A stretch of DNA of 48,560 nucleotides from an uncultured Bacteroidota bacterium (GTDB lineage Bacteria; Bacteroidota; Bacteroidia; Flavobacteriales; Flavobacteriaceae), in NCBI GenBank assembly GCA_902515565.1, contig CABXVR010000009.1:1-48560 (forward strand), in the 5' to 3' direction. Positions 39,545 through 47,757 of this stretch are shown here, piece by piece. Position 1 is the first letter of the stretch. Each line of letters opens with the position of its first letter. Below the pieces are notes generated by a model. It made no database searches and was not told the origin of the DNA. It worked only from the letters and a program-made list of their open reading frames with translations. The position numbers and the translations under genes were made by a program.

Positions 39545-40048
39545 TAAATTTACTATTTCATTAGCAATCTCTTCTTTATCTTTAAAATCACATTGAATAA
39601 CATTTGAAGCTTGATTGTAGTAATAATTTCTTTCAAATAAATGTTTTGCTATATAATCATTCATAGAATCTAAATTATCAAAGTCTGAGAGAATAGGTCT
39701 TGATGATTTATTATTGATTAATCTCTTTGATAAAACTTTAATTGAATATTTTAAAAAAAAGGATTTGGAGTTTTTAATTAAAGCTAAATTATCAGAATAA
39801 CAGGGTGTCCCTCCACCAAGTGATAATATAATGTTGTCATATTTAGACATAATCAACTCTAAGGAGTCAGATTCAATTTTTCTAAAATAAATTTCACCCT
39901 TTAATAAAAATAAATCGGAAATAGTCAGATTTGTTTTTGATTCTATGTATGAGTCTAAGTCTATAAATCTTTTACCAGTAACTTTAGAAATAATTTTTCC
40001 AATAGTTGTTTTTCCACAGCCCATATATCCTAATAAAACTATATTCAT
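39536..40048 (-). CDS. aroK: Shikimate kinase
   Basis: 170 aa. The P-loop is GYMGCGKTTIGK (residues 7-18), followed by FIDLDSYIES (shikimate-binding aspartate) and LSLGGGTPCYSDN (the GGG loop), plus RPILSDFD in the lid region. It phosphorylates shikimate in aromatic amino acid synthesis. Length fits the family. It is divergent from the tRNA-Lys gene and overlaps the PyrR-like gene by 9 nt at its end. Confidence 0.96.
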   Translation of the reverse strand: MNIVLLGYMGCGKTTIGKIISKVTGKRFIDLDSYIESKTNLTISDLFLLKGEIYFRKIESDSLELIMSKYDNIILSLGGGTPCYSDNLALIKNSKSFFLKYSIKVLSKRLINNKSSRPILSDFDNLDSMNDYIAKHLFERNYYYNQASNVIQCDFKDKEEIANEIVNLST

Positions 40049-40122
40049 ATCAATTTTTAAGTTAATTGTTATTTATAAAAAAATGTATTAGAATTAATAT
40101 TTAATATTATCAAAAAAAATCA

Positions 40123-40152
40123 TTGTAATATAAATTAAACATTTTATATTTG
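40123..40152 (+). promoter_or_regulatory. Bacteroidetes-type promoter of tRNA-Lys
   Basis: TTG (40123-40125), exactly 19 nt, then TATATTTG (40145-40152): an exact match to the TTG-N19-TAnnTTTG consensus. The tRNA begins 22 nt after the box. Confidence 0.8.
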
Positions 40153-40173
40153 CAGCCTTATTGAAATAAATAA

Positions 40174-40246
40174 GACCTGGTAGCTCAGTTGGTAGAGCAT
40201 CTCCCTTTTAAGGAGAGGGTCCTGGGTTCGAGCCCCAGCCAGGTCA
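40174..40246 (+). tRNA. tRNA-Lys(TTT)
   Basis: Complete 73-nt cloverleaf. The acceptor GACCTGG pairs with CCAGGTC; D-arm GCTC/GAGC; anticodon stem TCTCC/GGAGA with loop CTTTTAA, anticodon TTT; T-arm CTGGG-TTCGAGC-CCCAG; discriminator A. No CCA is encoded. It has a consensus promoter and a terminator 5 nt downstream, so it is a single-gene unit. Confidence 0.97.
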
Positions 40247-40249
40247 CAA

Positions 40250-40280
40250 AAAATCTCATCAAAATTGATGAGATTTTTTT
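40250..40280. terminator. Intrinsic terminator after tRNA-Lys, shared with convergent gene
   Basis: AATCTCATCAA and TTGATGAGATT form a perfect 11-bp stem with an AA loop, followed by a T run on the plus strand and an A run in front, so it can serve both the tRNA and the convergent Asp-box gene that stops at 40281. Confidence 0.85.
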
Positions 40281-43200
40281 TTAATTTTTGGGTTTCAATC
40301 TTCCTGGCGTATAAGGAGCTTTCATTATTTTTAATTTATTTTCAATTTCCTTTATATCAACTTCCAATATATTTTTAATTTTATTAAATATTGGAATAAA
40401 CTCTTCTTTAGCAATTTCAAAACTTTCAAGATGTGTTTTAGTAGGTGATGAAGTTGAATATTTTTGTTCATATAATAGAGACATTAATCTTCCATATGCT
40501 GTAGGAACTTCTTGAATATCTAGCTTACTTTTTAACGAATTTCCATAAAATCTAGTATTAATCGATTTAATTTTGAAATCAGTATTAAAAATTAGTTTTG
40601 ATAATTCATCATAAGGAGCTTCAACTAGCTTAATTGCTTCTTTAAAATATTTAATTTTATTAGAAGCATCTCCTAACATTTTTGCAGCAGAAAGCATTTC
40701 TCCCTCAAGACTTGAAACTTTTCTTTGAAAGATTACCTTTTCAGTCCTGTCTAACGCAGGCATTGAGGTATTATTTAATGCTACTACATTAAAAAACACT
40801 GGGTTAACTAATTTCTTAAATGCAGATCCATTAAATAAATCCAACTCGATAGAATATTTTCCTGGATTTACTAAAGTTCCTTCTGAAACACCAGCAAAAG
40901 GATTATAAAAACTAGATTCAGCAAAACTAACTGGTACTTTTTCTTCATATCTAAGATCCCATTGAAAACGTTGTATACCCATTTTTGGAGATTTAAATAC
41001 TTTTTTAACGACCAATCCGTCTGAGTTCTTAATGGTGAAAATCAATTGATCCTTAAATTCGTTGGATTCACTGTATAAATTTTCATAAGATGGGTAACTT
41101 ACATCTTTATTGTTTTTAATTAACTCTTTTTCACTTTTTTGTCTTACGGATTTCAAAGAGCTAAAATTATCATTATGAAAGTATGTTATCATTGCTACTG
41201 GACCTAAATTTGTAGCAGAATAAAAATTATCTCCTTGAAAAGCTTTTCCTGGGAGACCTAAAGGCATACTTTTTTCCCACATCAATGGATCTCTTACATC
41301 AAAAATATTAGAGTTAGTGGATGAGTAATAATCTTCAACAGATCTCAAAGAAGAATAATCATCAAGTACATAAAAACCTCGTCCAAAAGTTCCAAGTACT
41401 AAATCATTTTCTCTTTCTTGTATTGTAATATCTCTAACTGCAATAGTAGGTAATCCATTACCAAGTTCTTTCCATCTGTCACCAGAATTTGGGGAAAAAA
41501 ATACTCCAAATTCTGTTCCGCAAAATATCAAATCTTTATCAACATGATCCTCTTCTATTGAATAAACACTACCTCTTTCAGGAAGATTATTTGAAATTGA
41601 TTCCCAAGTTTTACCTTGATCTGAGGATTTATATATATAAGGTTTGAAATCTCCAAATTTATGATGATTAAATGCGACATAAATAACATTTATATCATGT
41701 TTAGATAAATAAACACTATTAGTGTAAGATAAACTTGGAACGCCTTTAATCTTATCAATTTTAGTCCAACTTTGACCACCATTTTTTGTAATCTGAATTA
41801 GACCATCATCAGTTCCAACTGCAATTAAATTAGAATCTAATGGAGATTCTGATAATGAAACAATAGTTCCATAGGGAGAAGTTGAACCATTCTTGGCAAC
41901 TGCATCCATACTTAAGACCCTACCATAAACTTTAAGTTCATTTCTATTAATTTTTCTGGAAAGATCATCACTGATAACCTCCCAACTGTTTCCATAATCA
42001 TCAGATTTAAAGACTTTATTTGCTGCAAAATATAATCTTCCACTTTTATGTTTACTAACAGCTAATGGGGCGTCCCAATTCCATTTATAATCTAACTCAT
42101 CTTTTCTAGCTATTGGCTTGATGCCAACTTCCTCTCCACTTAATTTATCATATCTAACTAACCATCCATACTGTGACTGTGCATAAACAATATTTGGATT
42201 ATCTGGATCAACTTGAGATTCAAATCCATCTCCTCCATGTGTGATAAACCAATCTTGATTTGTTATCCCATGAGCAGTTTTAACTCTAGAAGGACCTCCA
42301 ATACTAAAATTATCTTGTGTACCGCCGTATATATTATAAAAGGGTTTAGCGTTATCTACTGCTACTTTATAAAATTGAGTCACAGGTAAGTTTTCTTTAA
42401 AATCCCAATTTTTTGCATTATCAAATGTTTCATAAATACCACCATCACATCCAACTAACCAATGAGAATTATTGTTAGGATTAATCCACATCGCGTGATT
42501 ATCAACATGTTTAAAATCTTCACCAACATTTTTAAAAGTTTTACCTCCGTCGAGAGTAACTGACATCCAAGTATCCATTGTGTAAACAACATCTTGATTA
42601 ACAGGATCCGCAAAAATTTCTTGATAATAATTACCGCTTGTAACTTTATTGCTTTGCTTTACCCAAGTCTCTCCTCTATTAGTTGATTTGTAAAAACCGC
42701 CTTTTCTCTCAGCAGCCTCAACAATTGCATAAATTATTTCTGGATTTGCGTCAGAAATATCCATTCCAATTCTTCCTATTTCAACATTAGGAAGACCTTT
42801 ATTAATTTCTTTCCATGTTATACCACCATCTTTTGATTTGTGTATCCCAGACCCTGGACCTCCACCAACATACGTATAAACATGTCTTCTTCTTTGATGA
42901 CTTGTAGCATATAAAACATCTGGATTTCTAGGGTCCATATGTATTTCGTTAAACCCTGTATGCTCATCGATATATAGTATCTTATTCCATGTATTTCCAC
43001 CATCTTCAGTCTTGTAAATACCTCTATCCCCACCATTGCTCCATAATGGTCCGTATGCTGAAACATATACAACATCAGAATTATCAGGGTGAACTAAAAT
43101 ATTTCCAATATGTTCAGAATTTTTAAGTCCCATGTTTTTCCATGAATTACCTCCATCAAGAGATTTATAAATTCCATCACCATATGCGACAGATCTTTGA

Positions 43201-43559
43201 TTATTATTTTCTCCGGTACCAACCCAAACAGTATTGGTGTTATTTGGATCAATTGTAACACAACCAATAGAATATGAGGACTCATTATCAAATACAGGAG
43301 TATAATCCAGACCCCAATTTGAAGTTTTCCATACACCACCAGACGAAACGGCTACATAATATTCGAATGGTTTACTAGGGTTAATTGCTAGATCAGAAAT
43401 TCTACCAGAAGTTAGAGATGGACCTACACTTCTCCATTTGAGACCATTTAAACTGATTTTGTCTAATGGATCACTTTGATTTTTATCTTTGTCTTTGTTT
43501 GCAAAGGAAATATTAGAACAAATAAATAATGTTAAAGTAAAGTATATAAATTTTTTCAT
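40281..43559 (-). CDS. Exported Asp-box (BNR/sortilin-like) propeller protein
   Basis: 1092 aa. A signal peptide (KKFIYFTLTLFICSNISFA) is followed by many Asp-box repeats of the S-x-D-x-G-x-T/S-W kind: SLDGGNSWKNM, TEDGGNTWNKI, SKDGGITWKEI, STNRGETWVKQ, SDDYGNSWEVI, TKNGGQSWTKI and SSDQGKTWESI. Such repeats mark blades of large beta-propellers, as in sortilin/VPS10 and glycosidases. The C-terminal part (from about 780) is a beta-rich segment and then a helical tail. Large proteins of this kind are often annotated as glycosyl hydrolases in Bacteroidetes, but no catalytic residues can be assigned here. It stands alone and ends at a shared terminator. Confidence 0.9.
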   Translation of the reverse strand: MKKFIYFTLTLFICSNISFANKDKDKNQSDPLDKISLNGLKWRSVGPSLTSGRISDLAINPSKPFEYYVAVSSGGVWKTSNWGLDYTPVFDNESSYSIGCVTIDPNNTNTVWVGTGENNNQRSVAYGDGIYKSLDGGNSWKNMGLKNSEHIGNILVHPDNSDVVYVSAYGPLWSNGGDRGIYKTEDGGNTWNKILYIDEHTGFNEIHMDPRNPDVLYATSHQRRRHVYTYVGGGPGSGIHKSKDGGITWKEINKGLPNVEIGRIGMDISDANPEIIYAIVEAAERKGGFYKSTNRGETWVKQSNKVTSGNYYQEIFADPVNQDVVYTMDTWMSVTLDGGKTFKNVGEDFKHVDNHAMWINPNNNSHWLVGCDGGIYETFDNAKNWDFKENLPVTQFYKVAVDNAKPFYNIYGGTQDNFSIGGPSRVKTAHGITNQDWFITHGGDGFESQVDPDNPNIVYAQSQYGWLVRYDKLSGEEVGIKPIARKDELDYKWNWDAPLAVSKHKSGRLYFAANKVFKSDDYGNSWEVISDDLSRKINRNELKVYGRVLSMDAVAKNGSTSPYGTIVSLSESPLDSNLIAVGTDDGLIQITKNGGQSWTKIDKIKGVPSLSYTNSVYLSKHDINVIYVAFNHHKFGDFKPYIYKSSDQGKTWESISNNLPERGSVYSIEEDHVDKDLIFCGTEFGVFFSPNSGDRWKELGNGLPTIAVRDITIQERENDLVLGTFGRGFYVLDDYSSLRSVEDYYSSTNSNIFDVRDPLMWEKSMPLGLPGKAFQGDNFYSATNLGPVAMITYFHNDNFSSLKSVRQKSEKELIKNNKDVSYPSYENLYSESNEFKDQLIFTIKNSDGLVVKKVFKSPKMGIQRFQWDLRYEEKVPVSFAESSFYNPFAGVSEGTLVNPGKYSIELDLFNGSAFKKLVNPVFFNVVALNNTSMPALDRTEKVIFQRKVSSLEGEMLSAAKMLGDASNKIKYFKEAIKLVEAPYDELSKLIFNTDFKIKSINTRFYGNSLKSKLDIQEVPTAYGRLMSLLYEQKYSTSSPTKTHLESFEIAKEEFIPIFNKIKNILEVDIKEIENKLKIMKAPYTPGRLKPKN

Positions 43560-43669
43560 GTAATAAATTTTAATTTTGATGCCAATTTAAGAAATATTAC
43601 ATAATGTTAAATAAATAATAAAAAAATATATTTAGATAAAATCTTGCATACTAATGACTTAATATATTT

Positions 43670-43677
43670 TATATTTG
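43670..43677 (+). promoter_or_regulatory. -7 element before tRNA-Leu and crt operon
   Basis: TATATTTG matches TAnnTTTG and lies 16 nt before the tRNA. The nearest upstream TTG (43644-43646) is 23 nt away, longer than the preferred 19. It is the only promoter-like element found before the crt genes. Confidence 0.55.
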
Positions 43678-43693
43678 TTCTTCTAATTTTTTT

Positions 43694-43778
43694 GCGTACG
43701 TGGCGGAATTGGTAGACGCGTTAGGTTGAGGGCCTAATGACTTATTTAGTTGTGGAAGTTCGAGTCTTCTCGTACGCA
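43694..43778 (+). tRNA. tRNA-Leu(GAG)
   Basis: 85-nt class II tRNA. The acceptor GCGTACG pairs with CGTACGC; the D-arm is GCGG...CGC; anticodon stem TTAGG/CCTAA with loop TTGAGGG, anticodon GAG; a long variable arm (TGACTTATTTAGTTGTG); T-arm GAAG-TTCGAGT-CTTC; discriminator A. No CCA is encoded. crtI begins 13 nt after its end. Confidence 0.96.
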
Positions 43779-43791
43779 CAGAATTTATTTT

Positions 43792-45252
43792 ATGAAAAAA
43801 AGTATTTCAATTGTTGGCTCAGGTTTTTCTTCATTGTCTGCTGCGTGTTATCTTGCAAAAATGGGGCATGATGTCCAGGTTTTTGAAAAAAATAATGATC
43901 TAGGTGGTAGAGCCAGACAATTCAAAGAAAATGGTTTTACTTTTGATATGGGCCCTAGCTGGTATTGGATGCCTGATGTGTTTGAAAGATTTTTTAAAGA
44001 TTTTGATTTTCAAGTAAAAGATTTTTATACACTAAAAAAGTTAAATCCTGCTTATCACGTGTATTTTGGTAAAAATGATTTCATTGCAATTCCAGATTCT
44101 CTAGATAAGATTTATCAAGTTTTTGAAAATGAAGAAAAAGGAAGTGCAGCAAAACTTAAAAAGTTTATATCTAGAGCTGAAGATAATTATAAAATAGCTG
44201 TAACAGATATGCTATATAAGATGCCTGGCCTATCTCCATTGGAACTGATATCTTTTGATACTATAAGACGCGTTAGGTATTTTTTAAGCAATATAAAAAA
44301 GGAAGTACATAAAGACTTTAAAAACCCTAAACTTAGATCAATTTTAGAATTTCCAGTTTTGTTTTTGGGTGCTGAATCATCAAATACTCCAGCTTTTTAT
44401 AATTTCATGAATTATGCAGATTTTGGTTTAGGTACTTGGCAACCAACAAATGGATTTTATGATGTAGTAAATGCAATGATTAGTATTGGAAAGTCACTTG
44501 GGGTGAAATATCATAACAATTCTAATATAGATAAGATAATAACTCATAAAAGTCATGCAACTGGAATTAATGTTAATGGTAAAGTAATAAATTCAGATAT
44601 AGTATTGTCAGGAGCAGATTATAATCATACTGAGAAACTTCTTCCTGAAAATTTAAGACAATACTCTGAAAAGTATTGGTCAAAAAGAGTTCTAGCTCCA
44701 TCATCCCTATTATTTTATCTTGGTTTTGATAAAAAATTAAATAATCTGGCTCATCATAACCTGTTTTTTGACACTGATTTCAATTTACACTCTAAAGAAA
44801 TATATAAAAATCCGAAATGGCCATCTGAGCCTTTGTTTTATGCTAACTTTACTTCAATAACCAATGAACATACGGCCCCCAAAGGATGTGAAAATGGTTT
44901 CATTTTAATTCCTCTAGCACCGGGGTTAAAAGACACTCAAGAACTAAGAGATAAATATTTTAATATAGTTATGGATAGAATTGAGTCAATAACTGAGCAA
45001 AAAATCAAAAAAAGCATTATTTATAAGAAATCTTTTTGTGTAAGTGATTTTGTTGATGAATACAATTCATATAAGGGAAATGCGTATGGATTAGCAAATA
45101 CGCTGCTCCAAACTTCATTTTTAAGACCTAAACTAAAAAGTAAACTAGTTAAAAACATGTATTTTACAGGTCAATTATCTGTACCTGGTCCTGGAGTACC
45201 ACCAGCAATAGTTTCAGGAAAACTTGTTGCTGATTTGATAAATAATAAATAA
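43792..45252 (+). CDS. crtI: Phytoene desaturase
   Basis: 486 aa from ATG at 43792; an upstream start at 43750 lies inside the tRNA and is rejected. FAD-binding motif VGSGFSSLSAACYLAKMGHD at the start, LGGRARQFKENGFTFDMGPS, and the C-terminal flavoprotein signature GQLSVPGPGVPPAIVSGKLV mark a CrtI-type desaturase. It converts phytoene to lycopene. First gene of crtI-crtB-crtZ-crtY; crtB starts 33 nt after its stop. The start lies 13 nt after tRNA-Leu, so the mRNA is probably cut from a joint transcript. Confidence 0.97.
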   Translation: MKKSISIVGSGFSSLSAACYLAKMGHDVQVFEKNNDLGGRARQFKENGFTFDMGPSWYWMPDVFERFFKDFDFQVKDFYTLKKLNPAYHVYFGKNDFIAIPDSLDKIYQVFENEEKGSAAKLKKFISRAEDNYKIAVTDMLYKMPGLSPLELISFDTIRRVRYFLSNIKKEVHKDFKNPKLRSILEFPVLFLGAESSNTPAFYNFMNYADFGLGTWQPTNGFYDVVNAMISIGKSLGVKYHNNSNIDKIITHKSHATGINVNGKVINSDIVLSGADYNHTEKLLPENLRQYSEKYWSKRVLAPSSLLFYLGFDKKLNNLAHHNLFFDTDFNLHSKEIYKNPKWPSEPLFYANFTSITNEHTAPKGCENGFILIPLAPGLKDTQELRDKYFNIVMDRIESITEQKIKKSIIYKKSFCVSDFVDEYNSYKGNAYGLANTLLQTSFLRPKLKSKLVKNMYFTGQLSVPGPGVPPAIVSGKLVADLINNK

Positions 45253-45285
45253 ATTGTATTAGCTTTAACCTAAATTATTTTTTTT

Positions 45286-46125
45286 ATGAAAAGTATTTTT
45301 GATGATGTTTCTAATGATTGCAGCAAAATTGTAACTAAAACCTATAGTACTTCATTTTCACTAGCTACAAAAATGTTGTCTAAGAAAATACGTCAACACA
45401 TTTATAACATCTACGGATTTGTTAGGTTTGCTGATGAAATTGTAGACTCCTTTCATGATTACAACAAGGAAATGTTATTTAAAGATTTTTCTTCAGATTT
45501 AGAAAAATCTCTAAAAAATAAAATTCATTTAAATCCAATTTTAAATTCTTTTCAGGCTACTTACCACAAGTTTAACATAGATAAAGATCTTGTTGATTCT
45601 TTTATGAGTAGTATGAAGAAAGATTTATACAAAACAAAGTATATGTCAAATCAAGAATACGAGGATTATATATACGGCTCTGCAGATGTAGTTGGACTAA
45701 TGTGTTTAAAAGTATTTGTAAATGGAAATACAAAAAAATATGAGGAATTAAAGTCTTTTGCTATGAGACTTGGTTCTGCATTTCAAAAAGTTAATTTTTT
45801 AAGAGATTTGAAAGATGACTTCGAAGTCTTAAATAGAACATACTTCCCAAATACTGATTTAAACCAATTAGATGAAGAATCAAAAATTAAAATTATTGGC
45901 GAAATTGAAGAGGATTTTAAAGAAGGGTTAAATGGAATAAAAAAACTACCAATTGAAGCTAAATTTGGTGTTTTCATGGCATATAGATATTACAGTCAAT
46001 TATTAAAAAAATTAAAAAAAACCCCAGCATTAGATATTAAGAATACTAGAATTAGAGTACCTAATTATAAAAAAATTGAACTACTCACTAGAAGTTATGT
46101 TAAATACCAACTTAATCTATTATAA
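45286..46125 (+). CDS. crtB: Phytoene synthase
   Basis: 279 aa squalene/phytoene synthase fold. It joins two geranylgeranyl diphosphates. The two aspartate-rich motifs are FVRFADEIVDSFHD and VNFLRDLKDDFEVLNRTYFP. TYSTSFSLATKMLSKKIR is the usual N-terminal signature. It follows crtI by 33 nt and precedes crtZ by 6 nt. Confidence 0.97.
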   Translation: MKSIFDDVSNDCSKIVTKTYSTSFSLATKMLSKKIRQHIYNIYGFVRFADEIVDSFHDYNKEMLFKDFSSDLEKSLKNKIHLNPILNSFQATYHKFNIDKDLVDSFMSSMKKDLYKTKYMSNQEYEDYIYGSADVVGLMCLKVFVNGNTKKYEELKSFAMRLGSAFQKVNFLRDLKDDFEVLNRTYFPNTDLNQLDEESKIKIIGEIEEDFKEGLNGIKKLPIEAKFGVFMAYRYYSQLLKKLKKTPALDIKNTRIRVPNYKKIELLTRSYVKYQLNLL

Positions 46126-46131
46126 ACTATT

Positions 46132-46578
46132 ATGAATATAATTTTTTGGCTTATTACATTTTTTGTCACATTTTTTACTATGGAATTTATGGCATGGTTT
46201 ACACATAAATACATAATGCATGGTTTCCTTTGGAGTGTACACAAAGACCATCATCATAAAAATCATGATAGTTGGTTTGAAAGAAACGATCTTTTCTTTA
46301 TTTTCTATGCCGTAGTTAGTATGAGCTGTTTCTACCTTTGGAGTTATGAAGGATTTTGGTATGGCTTGCCAATTGGATTTGGAATAATGGCATACGGTGC
46401 ATCTTATTTTATAGTGCATGATATTTTTATACATCAAAGATTTAAACTTTTCAGAAAAGCTAACAACTGGTATGCTAAAGGAGTTAGAAGAGCACATAAA
46501 ATACATCACAAAAATATTGGCAAGGACAAAGGAGAATGTTTTGGAATGCTAGTTGTTCCACTAAAATATTTTAAATAA
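46132..46578 (+). CDS. crtZ: Beta-carotene hydroxylase
   Basis: 148 aa non-haem di-iron membrane hydroxylase. The histidine clusters are HKYIMHGFLWSVHKDHHH near the start and HDIFIHQRF with RAHKIHHKN near the end, and three or four hydrophobic segments run between. It adds hydroxyls to both beta-rings, giving zeaxanthin. It lies between crtB and crtY, with 6- and 7-nt gaps, which points to a single operon. Confidence 0.95.
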   Translation: MNIIFWLITFFVTFFTMEFMAWFTHKYIMHGFLWSVHKDHHHKNHDSWFERNDLFFIFYAVVSMSCFYLWSYEGFWYGLPIGFGIMAYGASYFIVHDIFIHQRFKLFRKANNWYAKGVRRAHKIHHKNIGKDKGECFGMLVVPLKYFK

Positions 46579-46585
46579 TAGTAAT

Positions 46586-47725
46586 GTGAAATATGATTTT
46601 ATTATTGCTGGGTCAGGTTGTTCAGGATTGAGTCTCTTGTATAAAATACTACAAACTCCATCCTTACAAAATAAATCTATTCTAGTTATTGATAAAGATC
46701 AAAAAAAAAATAATGATCGAACTTGGTGTTTTTGGGAGAAAAACCCTGGTTCTTTTGAGTCAATTGTTCACGCTAGATGGAATACCTTAGAATTTATTTC
46801 TGATAACCTAAAAAAGAAAGTAGATTTAGGTCCATACACCTATAAAATGATTCAAGGAATCGATTTTTACAATTTTGTTTTTAAATATGCTAAAAAATTT
46901 AAAAATGTAATATTCTTACAAGATTCAATTACTGATATAGATTCAAAATTTAATGAAGCTTTAGTAATTACAAGAAAAAATACTTACTCTGCAAAATATG
47001 TATTTAATTCTACAAACTTTTTTAATCCAAAAATTAACAAACAAAATTCTTTATTACAGCACTTTAAAGGGTGGAATATTAGAACAGTTGATCCAGTCTT
47101 CAATTCAAAAGTTGGTAGACTTATGGACTTTAGTATATCACAAGAAAATGGCACTACATTTATGTATGTTTTGCCGTCTTCGTCCACAGAAGCCTTAGTA
47201 GAATACACGTTATTTAGTCCTAGCACTCTTAAGCAAGAAACGTATGTTAGAGAGTTAAAAAAGTACATAAAAGAGGTGTTAAAAATTAAAAAATACACAA
47301 TTGAACATGAAGAATTTGGAATTATTCCAATGTCTTTGGCAAAGTTTAAACAAAATCCAAAAATGAATGTTATTAATATTGGAACTTCAGGTGGATATAC
47401 TAAAGCAAGTTCAGGTTATACATTTCAATTCATTCAAAAAAATGTTTTTGAAATAGTTGAAAATCTTAAAAAAGGAAACACTCCTGTTCAAAATCTGTCT
47501 TTTAAAAATAAAATATATCGATGGTATGACAGAACTCTTATTAATGTTTTGCTAACAAAAAAAATGACTGGTAAAGAAGTTTTTACAATTATGTTTAAAA
47601 AAAATTCAGCTCAGAATATTTTAGCATTTTTAGGAAACGAAAGTACTATAATTGAAGATATTTCAATTATGAAGAACTTTCCTAAAATACCATTCTTGAT
47701 TGCAGGAATAAAAAGTTTAAAGTAG
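46586..47725 (+). CDS. crtY: Lycopene beta-cyclase (CrtY type)
   Basis: 379 aa with GTG start at 46586 (YDFIIAGSGCSGLSLLYKIL gives the normal FAD/NAD-binding N-terminus). DRTWCFWEK near residue 45 and GWNIRT, then GTSGGYTKASSGYTFQFIQ in the C-terminal half, are typical of CrtY/CrtL lycopene cyclases. It closes both ends of lycopene to beta-carotene. Last gene of the crt operon. It ends 32 nt before the convergent PPIase gene, with no clear hairpin terminator between. Confidence 0.93.
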   Translation: MKYDFIIAGSGCSGLSLLYKILQTPSLQNKSILVIDKDQKKNNDRTWCFWEKNPGSFESIVHARWNTLEFISDNLKKKVDLGPYTYKMIQGIDFYNFVFKYAKKFKNVIFLQDSITDIDSKFNEALVITRKNTYSAKYVFNSTNFFNPKINKQNSLLQHFKGWNIRTVDPVFNSKVGRLMDFSISQENGTTFMYVLPSSSTEALVEYTLFSPSTLKQETYVRELKKYIKEVLKIKKYTIEHEEFGIIPMSLAKFKQNPKMNVINIGTSGGYTKASSGYTFQFIQKNVFEIVENLKKGNTPVQNLSFKNKIYRWYDRTLINVLLTKKMTGKEVFTIMFKKNSAQNILAFLGNESTIIEDISIMKNFPKIPFLIAGIKSLK

Positions 47726-47757
47726 AAAAAATGTAGATTAAAAGTAAATTTTGTAGA

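Noticed and set aside
42818-43339. Alternative-frame minus-strand open frames of 81 and 85 codons
   Set aside because: They are frame shadows inside the Asp-box gene, which is intact in its main frame.
43694-47757. crt cluster as a mobile element integrated in tRNA-Leu
   Set aside because: No integrase gene and no repeat of the tRNA 3' end was seen behind crtY; the 9-nt TGTAGATTA repeat at 47730-47757 is too short and unrelated to the tRNA.
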